From: Algoriphagus sp. NG3
GTDB taxonomy: Bacteria; Bacteroidota; Bacteroidia; Cytophagales; Cyclobacteriaceae
Length of the DNA: 64,000 nt
Assembly: GCF_034119865.1 (NCBI RefSeq)
Contig: NZ_CP139421.1
Coordinates: 1,178,001-1,242,000 of the forward strand
Direction of reading: 5' to 3'
The notes beneath the pieces are model-generated. The model searched no databases. It was not told the DNA's origin and saw nothing but the letters and a program-made list of their open reading frames with translations. Both the position numbers and the translations under genes were made by a program. Of this stretch, positions 15,868 to 24,523 are shown in pieces (within the stretch, counting starts at the first letter, position 1; each line of letters opens with the position of its first letter).

Positions 15868-16299
15868 ATGTATATCAAAGAGATGGGTATTGAAGAAAGA
15901 ATAAAAAGAGGGGATTTTCTCAGTGAGCTGCAATTTGTTACTTCTAGGAGCGGTGGAGCTGGAGGACAACATGTGAATAAAGTGGAAAGTAAAGTGCAGC
16001 TGAAGTTTGATATACCAAATTCCAGACAACTGACAGAGGATGAAAAAGCACTGCTGCTGGAGAAATTAAAGACAAAGACAGATCAGGAAGGAATTGTACA
16101 GCTTCAGTCTCAGGAAAAGCGTTCTCAGATCCAAAATAAAGAACTCGTGATCCGGAAGTTTGAGGATATGCTTCGCAAAGCCTTCTATAGAAAGCGGATC
16201 AGAAAAGCCACTAAACCTGGAAAGGGGGCAATAGAAAAGCGGCTTAAATCAAAAAAATATCAAGCTGAGAAAAAAGCCAACCGGAGTTGGAAGGTATGA
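15868..16299 (+). CDS. arfB: Alternative ribosome-rescue factor B (peptidyl-tRNA hydrolase)
   Basis: 143 residues, the normal ArfB/YaeJ length. The GGQ catalytic loop sits in RSGGAGGQHVNKVESKV. The basic C-terminal tail (KRLKSKKYQAEKKANRSWKV) is the part that probes the empty mRNA channel of stalled ribosomes. It lacks the codon-recognition domains of RF1/RF2. The start is ATG 15868; ATG 15883 is an alternative that would still keep the whole GGQ domain. It is transcribed alone. Confidence 0.92.
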   Translation: MYIKEMGIEERIKRGDFLSELQFVTSRSGGAGGQHVNKVESKVQLKFDIPNSRQLTEDEKALLLEKLKTKTDQEGIVQLQSQEKRSQIQNKELVIRKFEDMLRKAFYRKRIRKATKPGKGAIEKRLKSKKYQAEKKANRSWKV

Positions 16300-16356
16300 G
16301 CTTCGGGTAAACTGTTCTGATTTTCGTTGACAGACATCAGATTATTTGTTCGACTA

Positions 16357-16746
16357 TTAATATTCTTTAATGAGAAGTGTATAGGTTTTAGTGGAGTCAG
16401 GCTCGTAAACTTTAATATGGTAGTTACCACTTGGCTTCATGATCCGCATAGAATATTGTGGTTCCGGATTGGTGATAACATCCAGATTATCCTGATTTTG
16501 GAAGAGATTTGTTTCTCCCAGATTTAGACTTGGAAATTGATCCAGAGTGTCATGTTTTTTGAAGTACACCGTATCATTCCCTAATCCTGTGAAGGGTATG
16601 GTATCCAGAAAATCAAGCTTGTTTTGAGGCTGATCTAATTTGAATTTCCCGTTTTTCAGTTCAATGTAGCCAGGACTGGTGTTTTGGGAAAAAGCCATTA
16701 GGCTCGTTCCAAGGATTGCAAAGGTGAATAGGATTGGTTTTTTCAT
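16357..16746 (-). CDS. Exported protein of unknown function
   Basis: 129 residues from ATG 16746, with a clear Sec signal peptide (MKKPILFTFAILGTSLMAFSQ, cleavage after AFSQ). The remainder is polar, rich in Asn, Asp, Leu and Thr, and ends with a strand-like segment (YHIKVYEPDSTKTYTLLIKEY). The frame is open 19 codons further upstream but those codons lack signal character. No family is recognised. It is probably periplasmic or surface exposed and is transcribed alone. Confidence 0.7.
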   Translation of the reverse strand: MKKPILFTFAILGTSLMAFSQNTSPGYIELKNGKFKLDQPQNKLDFLDTIPFTGLGNDTVYFKKHDTLDQFPSLNLGETNLFQNQDNLDVITNPEPQYSMRIMKPSGNYHIKVYEPDSTKTYTLLIKEY

Positions 16747-16864
16747 TGCTATGCTATGTATGGTAGAGAAAAAGGTGATTTTCATTGGGTGAATGAACTT
16801 CAAAGTAAGTTACGGGAAAGTTTATTTATAAGTTTCTGGCCACTTGATTTTTAAGTTTTTCTAA

Positions 16865-17683
16865 CTAGGAGTTCATCTTTTGAGACAAGTCTTTCAATGC
16901 ATCATCCAATTCCTCACCTGATGATTTCAGATGATTGATCAATTCTTCTTTTTCAGAAGGCTCCAAATCAATGTTCTGAATCAACTCTATGATACCTAAT
17001 ATTCTGGCTAATGGTGCCCTGACCAGGTGGGACTGATCTGAGGAGAGTTCTTGAAGCTGTTTGTTTTTGGCTTTCAGGGATTTCATGTATTCCTCTTGCT
17101 CTGTAATATTCTGAAATGCAGCCAGATATCCTTTTTTAATCCCTTTTTTATCTTTCAGCGCGATACCATACACCTTTACTATGATTTGGTTTCCCTGCTT
17201 GTCCTGCAAGTGCTTTTTGAGGATAAATCCTCCTTCAGTGTATTTGTCCCGAATGTTGTCTAAAAGTTGCTGGTCCTTTTTCAGATACTTTGTTGGGGTC
17301 AGGTCTATGACATTTTTGCCTATGATCTCAATGTCCGAAAATCCGGTTATCTGCAAGATGTTTGAGCTTACATAGATGAAATTTCCCTCCACATCTACTT
17401 TAAAAATCCCAAGGTTGGGGTTAGTGAACAGCAGTTCCAATTCCTGTTTTCCGCCATTTACTTGGTCATAGAGTTTTTTGATCAGATAGTATAGCAAAAG
17501 CCCTGAAAACATTACATAGAGGCAGCCCTTTAGTATCTGAAACCGGGACATTTCCCTGATATCATCGCTGAAAACAGTAACGAGCAGAAGATCGCTGAAA
17601 AATATCCAGACGAAACCTGACATTAAGTAGATGAGTGTAATGAACCAGGGTTGGTTATAAACTTTCGAATTAGGTTTTTGCAT
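16865..17683 (-). CDS. Membrane PAS protein with a kinase dimerisation helix but no ATPase domain
   Basis: 272 residues: two membrane helices (about 13-35 and 47-68), a PAS domain (about 80-195) and a final helical segment containing SHLVRAPLARILGIIEL. The last segment is the dimerisation/phosphoacceptor region typical of Bacteroidota PAS kinases (usual form SHxxRAPLAR). The protein stops shortly after it, at KDLSQKMNS, with no HATPase_c domain before a genuine TAG. It cannot autophosphorylate in cis. It may be a phosphorylation substrate, a heterodimer partner or a dominant modulator. No kinase gene adjoins it. Confidence 0.82.
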   Translation of the reverse strand: MQKPNSKVYNQPWFITLIYLMSGFVWIFFSDLLLVTVFSDDIREMSRFQILKGCLYVMFSGLLLYYLIKKLYDQVNGGKQELELLFTNPNLGIFKVDVEGNFIYVSSNILQITGFSDIEIIGKNVIDLTPTKYLKKDQQLLDNIRDKYTEGGFILKKHLQDKQGNQIIVKVYGIALKDKKGIKKGYLAAFQNITEQEEYMKSLKAKNKQLQELSSDQSHLVRAPLARILGIIELIQNIDLEPSEKEELINHLKSSGEELDDALKDLSQKMNS

Positions 17684-18014
17684 AAGAATTATAAAAATCT
17701 ATCCTGAAAAGTAATGCAGTAAGCTATGTTATTACAAGATAGGGTTTTCTCTCTAAATCCGTATTTTATTGAATGTCAGCCGAATATTAATTAATGAAAA
17801 TCTCATGGAGGTGGATTTGAATTTATGTATAAAGAGGCACTACATGATTTTTATTGCTTTTCACGACAGTTGCCTCCCAAGCTCAAATAAGGAAGACAAG
17901 TTTATGAAAATGCTTTACTTTTAAGTGAGCTATCCAACGGAAAACAATTGCCTATAATGTTGGTTAAATTAAGAACTACGCAGAGAATAGCGTTATCTAA
18001 AAAACTATTTGTTA
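17684..18014. other. Intergenic AT-rich region
   Basis: 331 bases between divergent genes. A 39-codon open frame at 17805-17924 lacks family character and is not called. No clear promoter, hairpin or repeat was identified. Confidence 0.4.
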
Positions 18015-19265
18015 ATGAAAGATCAGAAAATATACATTATTGGAGCTGGTTTGGCTGGCTTGGTTGCAGCTATAGAACTTGAAAAGGCAGGTTTTTCTCC
18101 AGTGATTTTAGAAGGGACTGATGGCATAGGAGGGAGGGTGAAGACCGATGAGGTAGATGGTTTTCTTCTGGATCATGGTTTTCAGGTGTTACTCACTGCC
18201 TATCCTGAGGTGAAGCGATACCTCAATCTGGCTGATTTAAGTTTAAAATATTTTGAGCCGGGGGCTGTGATATTTGGTGAGGGAAATACATTTGTGATTT
18301 CCGATCCACTACGCAATCCGCTCAAGGTGGTTAGCATGGCTTTTTCTCAGGTAGGGAGTTTTTTGGATAAGGTCAAAATGTTTAACTTGACTCAAATGCT
18401 GAAGCATAAATCCATAGCAACCATTTTCAATGGTCCTTCTGTCACAACTGGGCAATACCTAAGGGAATATGGATTCACCGAGCAGATCATCAGCAATTTC
18501 TTCAAGCCTTTTTTCCGTGGCATTTTTCTAGAAAAAGAGCTGAAAACCTCCTCCAGGATGTTTGAATTCGTCTTTAAAATGTTTTCCCAGGGGCTGGGAG
18601 CTGTACCGGAAAAAGGAATGATAGAGATCCCCAAGATGCTTAGACGGCAATTGAAAGCTACTGAGATTATCTTCAACACTAGGATCCGTGAGATACGCGG
18701 TCAGGAAGTAATGCTGGAAAGTGGGGAGTCACTACAGGCTGATCGTATCATAATAGCCACTCAGCCCGACAAAATCATGAAACAACTAGAGGGGCAATTC
18801 GAACCGTCGAAGTCAGTGATTACGCTTTATTTTTCCCTACAGAAATCATTTATGGTAAGGCCTATGCTAGGTTTGATTCCAGGAGACAATCATTTGATTA
18901 ATAATTTGGTATTTATGACAGATGTCTCTTCGGCTTATTCCAAAAATGGAAGAGCATTGCTTTCTGTTTCGATTTTGGAGACTGACTTGAAGGAGAAAGA
19001 CCTTGTGAAAGCTGTGCAGGCGGAGCTGGAATCACTCACAGGTATCAGCTCGGAATTTTTCAAGTTTCTTAAGTCTTTTTATATCCCGTATGCTATTCCT
19101 ACAGTGGGAGACATGAAAGACATCATTCCTTTCACGGAGTGTAAGATAGCTGAGAATGTCTACCTGGCAGGCGACTATCTGCTCAATGGATCCATCAATG
19201 CGGCGATGACTTCTGGACGAATCGCTGCTGAAGCAGTTGTTCATAGTTTCGTGCCTACTTACTGA
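18015..19265 (+). CDS. FAD-dependent amine-oxidase/protoporphyrinogen-oxidase-like oxidoreductase
   Basis: 416 residues. The N-terminal dinucleotide fold IIGAGLAGLVAAIELEKAG is followed by the acidic ribose-binding end ILEG and the GGRVKT motif of flavin amine oxidases. The C-terminal FAD contact reads YLAGDYLLNGSINAAMTSGR. Substrate is unknown; relatives act on amines, carotenoids or porphyrinogens. No neighbouring carotenoid or heme gene helps. ATG 18015 is chosen; an upstream TTG (18009) adds two residues. Confidence 0.85.
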   Translation: MKDQKIYIIGAGLAGLVAAIELEKAGFSPVILEGTDGIGGRVKTDEVDGFLLDHGFQVLLTAYPEVKRYLNLADLSLKYFEPGAVIFGEGNTFVISDPLRNPLKVVSMAFSQVGSFLDKVKMFNLTQMLKHKSIATIFNGPSVTTGQYLREYGFTEQIISNFFKPFFRGIFLEKELKTSSRMFEFVFKMFSQGLGAVPEKGMIEIPKMLRRQLKATEIIFNTRIREIRGQEVMLESGESLQADRIIIATQPDKIMKQLEGQFEPSKSVITLYFSLQKSFMVRPMLGLIPGDNHLINNLVFMTDVSSAYSKNGRALLSVSILETDLKEKDLVKAVQAELESLTGISSEFFKFLKSFYIPYAIPTVGDMKDIIPFTECKIAENVYLAGDYLLNGSINAAMTSGRIAAEAVVHSFVPTY

Positions 19266-19338
19266 AAATCCAAATAGGTAGGAATAAGGTCAGATGTTTG
19301 TTGGGAAATCCTTGTCTTCCGCTCCTGAGATTTTCCAT

Positions 19339-19346
19339 TAACTTTG
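19339..19346 (+). promoter_or_regulatory. TAnnTTTG -7 box before yjdM
   Basis: TAACTTTG matches the Bacteroidota -7 consensus exactly and ends 4 bases before the ATG at 19351, implying an almost leaderless mRNA. A TTG lies at 19312-19314, 24 bases upstream, which is somewhat far for a -33 element. Confidence 0.45.
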
Positions 19347-19350
19347 CCCT

Positions 19351-19692
19351 ATGCAAACTATACCTCCCTGTCCGGCCTGTAATTCGCCATATGGCTATGA
19401 AATGGATGAAAAACTCATCTGTCCGGAATGCAGTTTTGAGTGGAAATACGAAGATGTAAAAGAGGAAGCAGAAGAAGGGCTGATTGTAAAAGATGCCAAC
19501 GGAACTGTGCTGTCGGACGGTGATTCGGTGACAATTATCAAAGACCTTCCTGTGAAAGGAGCACCAAAGCCTATCAAAGCTGGGACTAAAGTGAAGAGTA
19601 TTCGTTTAGTAGAAGGAGATCATAATATCGACTGCAAGATCGACGGGTTTGGGTCAATGGCGCTGAAAAGTGAGTTTGTGAAAAAGGCTTGA
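19351..19692 (+). CDS. yjdM: Zinc-ribbon protein YjdM (PhnA family)
   Basis: 113 residues. The N-terminal zinc ribbon has two Cys pairs ([11 protein letters not shown] and [10 protein letters not shown]). The C-terminal YjdM/PhnA domain contains [20 protein letters not shown] and [20 protein letters not shown]. Length and layout equal the family's. The family was named for phosphonate uptake in error; its cellular role remains unclear. It is a single gene. Confidence 0.92.
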   Translation: MQTIPPCPACNSPYGYEMDEKLICPECSFEWKYEDVKEEAEEGLIVKDANGTVLSDGDSVTIIKDLPVKGAPKPIKAGTKVKSIRLVEGDHNIDCKIDGFGSMALKSEFVKKA

Positions 19693-19711
19693 GGATTGTG
19701 GGTTTGTGGCC

Positions 19712-19770
19712 TTTCCCGCAGATTTAAGCTTATAACCTCGCAGATTAAGGCAGATTAGGTAAACTTTTCC
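19712..19770. repeat. Dispersed 'cgcagat' repeat, short copy
   Basis: A tttcccgcagattta block is followed by cctcgcagatta and aggcagatta and ends aaacttttcc. The word set matches the longer repeats at 3222-3324 and 58.7-59.3 kb. It lies between convergent genes. Confidence 0.65.
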
Positions 19771-19823
19771 TCTTAACTTTCCTGCTAAAATAAGTGCGAA
19801 GTGAAATTGATAAGGCAGTATAT

Positions 19824-21014
19824 TCAGAGAGATTCAACAACTGTCTCTGGAGCTACATAATTATAGGTTACTCCTCCGGAATCCGATTGTAAGGTGAATT
19901 GGATGTTTTTCTGGTTATAAAACTCAATCCAATCTATATCTATTTGTTCACAGAGTGTCATTGAGTCCAAGTGTAAGCCATTAATTGTTTGTAGAAGTTG
20001 GCCTTTTCTCACTCCGGCCTCAAATGCCTTAGAGGAGTCTTTGACGTGGACTACTTTTTTATCTAAGGTGTGGAAATCAAGGGGGCTTTCAAAGTTTAAG
20101 ATTGCATCTTTGTATGGTTTGAAGTAAAAATTATCATTTATTAAGTCCATTACAATTGCTCCTTTGGCAAGGATTCCTGCACCGAGGATAGAGTCATCGT
20201 TCCAAGAATCAAATGTTGAGACGATGGGATTCAAAAAGTCTGTTGCACCAAGCCGGATTTTGGGAAGGTGAACTTTAAAATTTATGCAGTCATCTTGTAC
20301 TCCTATGAGACCTTTACCATTAGAGTAATAAACTGTGTCCAAGATATGTTTCTCGTTTAAAATGCTGTCCATTATGAGGGTTTCAAGGGATGTGTTGCTA
20401 AGCCTCAAAAAATCATTTAAGGCACCAGTATCAAACAGTACATTTTCAATTGCAGTTGAGTCCAAATAGTGAATATTGATGTAAGGTCTTTTTATTCCAT
20501 ATTGGTAGTTGATAGGAATCGGGTGGCTAAAATCTTCTTCTAGGTAAGAAATGGCATTGACTAGGGCCAATGTCCCTTTTCTCAAGTCTATTTGTATAAC
20601 TTTCCTATCAAAAAATTCCAAGCCTAGAATCCCATCAATTTTAATATCACAAAATTGGAAGTTTTGGAGAGGCCTCAAAACAGCGACTTCCAGGTTTTGC
20701 TTGGAAAGTTTACCTAAAATCAGTTCGGGAAGGATAGAGGTGGAAATAGTTGCGGTGTTCCCATAAAAATCTACCATTTGATGACTTCCAGCCGAATCAA
20801 GTTTAAATCTATCTTTAAGTTCCGGTGAGATTATTGTTCCGGCTCCAGTATCAAAGAAGAAATTATATGTTTCTCCTTCGATTTCTACCTTAAAAATTAT
20901 TGAATTTCTTATAGCTTCAAAAGGGATAACCACTGGCACATTTCTTACATATTTACTATAAAAGAATGCGGCGATTGCCAGTAAAACTGTAATTATAAAA
21001 AGTCTTTTGATCAT
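19824..21014 (-). CDS. Membrane-anchored clan AA (retropepsin-like) aspartic protease with PDZ-like tail
   Basis: 396 residues. An N-terminal membrane anchor (about 5-20) is followed by two retropepsin-like lobes, each with an active-site motif: FFDTGAG (Asp55) and LFDTGAL (Asp195). The C-terminal region (about 300-390; AFEAGVRKGQLLQTINGLHL) looks like a PDZ domain. Two DTGA lobes in one chain would build a pepsin-like monomeric active site rather than a homodimer. It is probably periplasmic. The substrate is unknown and it is transcribed alone. Confidence 0.8.
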   Translation of the reverse strand: MIKRLFIITVLLAIAAFFYSKYVRNVPVVIPFEAIRNSIIFKVEIEGETYNFFFDTGAGTIISPELKDRFKLDSAGSHQMVDFYGNTATISTSILPELILGKLSKQNLEVAVLRPLQNFQFCDIKIDGILGLEFFDRKVIQIDLRKGTLALVNAISYLEEDFSHPIPINYQYGIKRPYINIHYLDSTAIENVLFDTGALNDFLRLSNTSLETLIMDSILNEKHILDTVYYSNGKGLIGVQDDCINFKVHLPKIRLGATDFLNPIVSTFDSWNDDSILGAGILAKGAIVMDLINDNFYFKPYKDAILNFESPLDFHTLDKKVVHVKDSSKAFEAGVRKGQLLQTINGLHLDSMTLCEQIDIDWIEFYNQKNIQFTLQSDSGGVTYNYVAPETVVESL

Positions 21015-21019
21015 AGAAT

Positions 21020-21070
21020 TGAAAAATTAAATACAAGCAGTGAACAAATCCTCATGATACGTTCACTGCT
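21020..21070 (-). terminator. Probable terminator after the ThuA gene
   Basis: A perfect 10-bp inverted repeat AGCAGTGAAC (21036-21045) / GTTCACTGCT (21061-21070) lies just downstream of the thuA stop. On the minus strand it is followed by a T-rich, interrupted tract (ttgtatttaattttt). Confidence 0.5.
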
Positions 21071-21090
21071 TACTGAAAACTGAATACTGC

Positions 21091-22017
21091 CTACTTTTTA
21101 AGCGGTGTTTCATCCACCTTCACATCTCCGGCTACATACTGAAGTGCATCGAGAAAGTAGGCGAGGATTGCTGGATTTTCAAAGCTCTGTGCGTTGTGGG
21201 AAGTGGAGATATACATCGCTCTTCCTTTACCGTCTTTTCTGATCCAAGAGACATATGTCTTACCTGAGGTTTTTTCCTGGCCTTTTCTCTGTCCCTCGAT
21301 CTCCGCGTTGTTGAAGTAAGTCAACGGGTGGAAATCCAATTCATCATAAGCATTCTTGTAGAAGTAAGGCTCATCCACATGATTGAATCCTTCTGCAGGA
21401 AGTGACTTGGTCAATGGATGAGAAGGATCCTCAATTCGTACTTGGAAAGCTTGCTGCTTGGTATGGTAATCAAAGCTTCCTCCGATCAGTTTGGAGAATT
21501 CCATGGAATTGTTCAGCATGGTGTTTCCTCCATGTACCACGAGAATTCCTCCTCCTTTTTTTACGTATTGGATGATGTTGTTTTCCAGTTCGCTGGCTTT
21601 TTTCCAAACGGCTACGCTATCCATAGATGCGTCTTCGCTGAATACATCTACAAAGAGATTTCTATAGTCACCCTTCGCATTGGTATTGTTGAATACCACT
21701 GCGTCAAATTCTTTCAGCTTATCTTTTTCCATCATGGCGATGTCAGTGCTGCCTGTTACTTCAAAAGCGCCACTTTTCTCACCGAGGATTTCGATCATGG
21801 CTTGGGTATGGGGATTGACCCAGTGCCAGAAGCCCGTGTGCAATGAAAACACAAGGATTTTCTTTTTCTTTTTGTACGGGAAACTGGCCTTCTCAGGAGC
21901 AATATCCCTGATTTTGTCCTTCCAAGCTTGATCCAAAGGGATTTCTTGTGGGTTCTGTGCAAAGGCAAAACTGACACTGGCTAGGAAAACGATTCCGTAG
22001 ATAATAATTTTCTTCAT
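21091..22017 (-). CDS. Exported ThuA-domain protein
   Basis: 308 residues with a Sec signal peptide (cleavage after SFAFAQ). The rest is a ThuA/glutamine-amidotransferase-like fold: KILVFSLHTGFWHWVN near the start, FDAVVFNNTNAKGD, the nucleophile-elbow region KGGGILVVHGG, and a terminal GRAMYISTSHNAQSF with the conserved His. ThuA proteins act in carbohydrate use, originally trehalose uptake and 3-keto conversion in rhizobia, and cluster with Gfo/Idh dehydrogenases, as here. It is divergent from the DUF6807 gene. Confidence 0.88.
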   Translation of the reverse strand: MKKIIIYGIVFLASVSFAFAQNPQEIPLDQAWKDKIRDIAPEKASFPYKKKKKILVFSLHTGFWHWVNPHTQAMIEILGEKSGAFEVTGSTDIAMMEKDKLKEFDAVVFNNTNAKGDYRNLFVDVFSEDASMDSVAVWKKASELENNIIQYVKKGGGILVVHGGNTMLNNSMEFSKLIGGSFDYHTKQQAFQVRIEDPSHPLTKSLPAEGFNHVDEPYFYKNAYDELDFHPLTYFNNAEIEGQRKGQEKTSGKTYVSWIRKDGKGRAMYISTSHNAQSFENPAILAYFLDALQYVAGDVKVDETPLKK

Positions 22018-22097
22018 GGGGTATTTGGATGAGTGGGTTAGTCGATAATTGAGATTTCCATATCTTTAAAATTCGATCCCAATAACCTGAATTTTAT

Positions 22098-23066
22098 ATG
22101 ATATTCAAAAGAATTTTCTGCGCAGCGGTCATTTACCTAAGTTTAATAACGCTGATTTACGCCCAAAAAGTAAGCTTAAAGGAAACAGATCACGGAATTG
22201 ATTTCGTGATTGATAATCATCCAGTTTTGACTTATCAAACGGCTGTAGAAGATGTTCCGGAGGGAGTGAAAAAAGATTTTGCAAAATCCGGCTTTATCCA
22301 TCCATTAAAATCACCTTCAGGGGAGGTGCTCACCAGGATCCAGCCCAAAGACCATTACCATCACTATGGTATCTGGGGACCCTGGACACGGGCCACGATC
22401 AGTGGCAGGGAGGTTGACTTCTGGAATCTGGGAGATGGAAAAGGAAGGGTGGACTTTGACCATGTGATTTCAAAGAAGGAAGCAGGCGGAGCAGCCGAAC
22501 TGAATGTACGTCAAAACCATATTGATCTCAAAGCCCCGGAATCAGAGCGGATCGCCATAGCCGAGGATCTCCGCATCAAAGTAAAGCCAGCGGACAAAGG
22601 CCGCTACATGGTAGATTACACCAGCACTATTGAGACTAAAATAGCTGGAGGAATCCTTCTCGATGATTATCGTTACGGTGGAGGGATAGGTTATCGTGCC
22701 ACCGAGAAATGGGGAAAAGATAACAGCACCATCCTCACCTCGCAGGGAGATACCCGAAAGACCGCAGACGGGACTAATGCCCGATGGATCATCGTCCAAG
22801 GTGAGACCGACGATGCTACAGGCGATAGCGGCATCCTTTTTTTGAGCCATAATACCAATAAAGCATTTCCGGAACCTCTCCGTGTATGGCCAGAAGATCA
22901 ATACAAAGGGGAGGGAAACGTGTTTATTGAATTCACTCCGATCAGACATGAGTCCTGGGAGCTTCTGCCCAATAAGAGATATACATTAAAATACAGAATG
23001 ATAGTCTTTGACGGTGAGATGAGTACAGAGGAAGCAGAGGCTTATTGGAGGGCTTTTGTCAAGTGA
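22098..23066 (+). CDS. Exported DUF6807 / PmoA-family protein
   Basis: 322 residues with a signal peptide (cleavage after LIYAQ). The body matches DUF6807, the so-called methane-oxygenase PmoA family of Bacteroidota and Planctomycetota: KSPSGEVLTRIQPKDHYHHYGIWG, FWNLGDGKGR and SWELLPNKRYTLKYRM. The 'PmoA' label is historical; no relation to copper methane monooxygenase is suggested. Genome context in this phylum ties it to secreted carbohydrate degradation with Gfo/Idh/MocA proteins, as in the two genes that follow. Confidence 0.88.
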   Translation: MIFKRIFCAAVIYLSLITLIYAQKVSLKETDHGIDFVIDNHPVLTYQTAVEDVPEGVKKDFAKSGFIHPLKSPSGEVLTRIQPKDHYHHYGIWGPWTRATISGREVDFWNLGDGKGRVDFDHVISKKEAGGAAELNVRQNHIDLKAPESERIAIAEDLRIKVKPADKGRYMVDYTSTIETKIAGGILLDDYRYGGGIGYRATEKWGKDNSTILTSQGDTRKTADGTNARWIIVQGETDDATGDSGILFLSHNTNKAFPEPLRVWPEDQYKGEGNVFIEFTPIRHESWELLPNKRYTLKYRMIVFDGEMSTEEAEAYWRAFVK

Positions 23067-23143
23067 GTATATGGCCTTCTCACTGGAAGATGAACATAAA
23101 ATAACTACAAATTACAATAAACCCTGAGTTTACCTAACCCATT

Positions 23144-24520
23144 ATGATTATGAAAAGAAGAGAATTTATCAAAAACAGTGCATTGGCTAGTGCAGCAATA
23201 GGATTTCCTACTATTGTACCAGCTTCGGTTTTTGGAAAGAATGCCCCAAGTAATAAGATTAATATCGGGCAGATAGGATGTGGGCGAATTGCGCGGGATC
23301 ATGATATGCCGGGCGTATGGCGTCACGATGTGGCACGTATCATAGCAGTTTCGGATTTGGACAGCAATCGAATGGCAGATGGCAAAAAGTTGGTAGAGGA
23401 TTATTACACCAAGAAAATGGGCAAAGCATATATTGATGTGAAGCAACATGACGATTACAAGGAAATGCTTCAAAATAAAGAAATAGATGCTATCGTGATC
23501 AGTACCCCGGATCATTGGCATTCCCAACCGGCCATGGAAGCCGCATTGGCAGGTAAACACGTCTATCTGCAAAAGCCTACTTCCCTGACCATCCGTGAAG
23601 GTAGACAATTGGTAGATGTGGTGAACAAAACCGGTGTAGTGCTTCAACTGGGAACACAGCAGAGATCTAGCGAACAATTTAGGATTGCGGCAGAACTGGT
23701 GAGAAACGGCAGAATCGGTAAATTACATACCGTGAAAGTGGGACTTCCGGGTGACCCTTCCGGCCCAGATGCACCTGAAATGCCGGTGCCTGCAAACCTT
23801 AATTACAATATGTGGCTGGGTTCTACCCCTGAAGTGCCTTATACTGAAATCGGAGTACATCCTCAGCAGGGATATGGTCGTCCAGGATGGTTGAGATTGG
23901 AACAATATGGAGCAGGTATGATTACCGGCTGGGGACAGCACCACTATGATTCTGCTGCTTGGGGAATGGATACAGAGTTAACAGGGCCAAGATTTATTCA
24001 GGCAGTGGCTGAGTTTCCGCAATCGGGTCTCTGGAATGTTCATGGTGATTTTATGTCCAAAGCTGAGTATGACAATGGCGTAATCATGTACACAAGTGGG
24101 GGCTATCCAAATGGGATCCGCTATGAAGGTACAGATGGCTGGATCTGGGTTTCCCGTGGCAACTATGTGGCTTCTGCTTCTGACCCTGTAGCCCAAGGCA
24201 AAAGTGCCAAAGCATTGGATGCTTCCGACCCGAAAATTTTGCAATCCGTGATCGGGCCAGATGAGATCCAGCTGACCAGGAGTGATGAGCATCACGGCAA
24301 CTGGCTAGGAGCAATACAAGGAGAGAATGAGTTATTGTCTCCAGTAGAGATTGGTCATCGCTCCTGTTCGGTGTGCCTGGTGACACACATTTCTATGAAA
24401 CTGGGAAGGAAGCTGGAATGGGATGCCAAAACGGAGAGATTCGTCAATGACGATGAGGCAAATGCTATGTTGGAGAGACCTCAACGAGCACCTTATGGCA
24501 CCAACAATGTAAAAGTATAA
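23144..24520 (+). CDS. Tat-exported Gfo/Idh/MocA family oxidoreductase
   Basis: 458 residues. The N terminus KRREFIKNSALASAAIGFPT is a Bacteroidota-style Tat signal, fitting a protein that folds with NAD(P) before export. The Rossmann motif IGQIGCGRIARDHD follows, then the EKP-like KPTSLTIREG motif (the usual EKP Glu is Gln: LQKP) and a DSAAWGMDTELTG segment in the catalytic half. Such enzymes oxidise or epimerise sugars and glycosides, often at C3. ATG 23144 or 23150 are both possible. It is co-transcribed with the next gene, 3 bases apart. Confidence 0.88.
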   Translation: MIMKRREFIKNSALASAAIGFPTIVPASVFGKNAPSNKINIGQIGCGRIARDHDMPGVWRHDVARIIAVSDLDSNRMADGKKLVEDYYTKKMGKAYIDVKQHDDYKEMLQNKEIDAIVISTPDHWHSQPAMEAALAGKHVYLQKPTSLTIREGRQLVDVVNKTGVVLQLGTQQRSSEQFRIAAELVRNGRIGKLHTVKVGLPGDPSGPDAPEMPVPANLNYNMWLGSTPEVPYTEIGVHPQQGYGRPGWLRLEQYGAGMITGWGQHHYDSAAWGMDTELTGPRFIQAVAEFPQSGLWNVHGDFMSKAEYDNGVIMYTSGGYPNGIRYEGTDGWIWVSRGNYVASASDPVAQGKSAKALDASDPKILQSVIGPDEIQLTRSDEHHGNWLGAIQGENELLSPVEIGHRSCSVCLVTHISMKLGRKLEWDAKTERFVNDDEANAMLERPQRAPYGTNNVKV

Positions 24521-24523
24521 TTA

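Noticed and set aside
17805..17924. 39-codon open frame in the gap before the FAD oxidoreductase gene.
   Set aside because: No family character, Cys/His-rich composition unlike neighbours and no promoter or coupling.
22098..23066. The PmoA family label as evidence for methane oxidation.
   Set aside because: The protein is a DUF6807 family member with a carbohydrate-gene context and no membrane copper-enzyme features.
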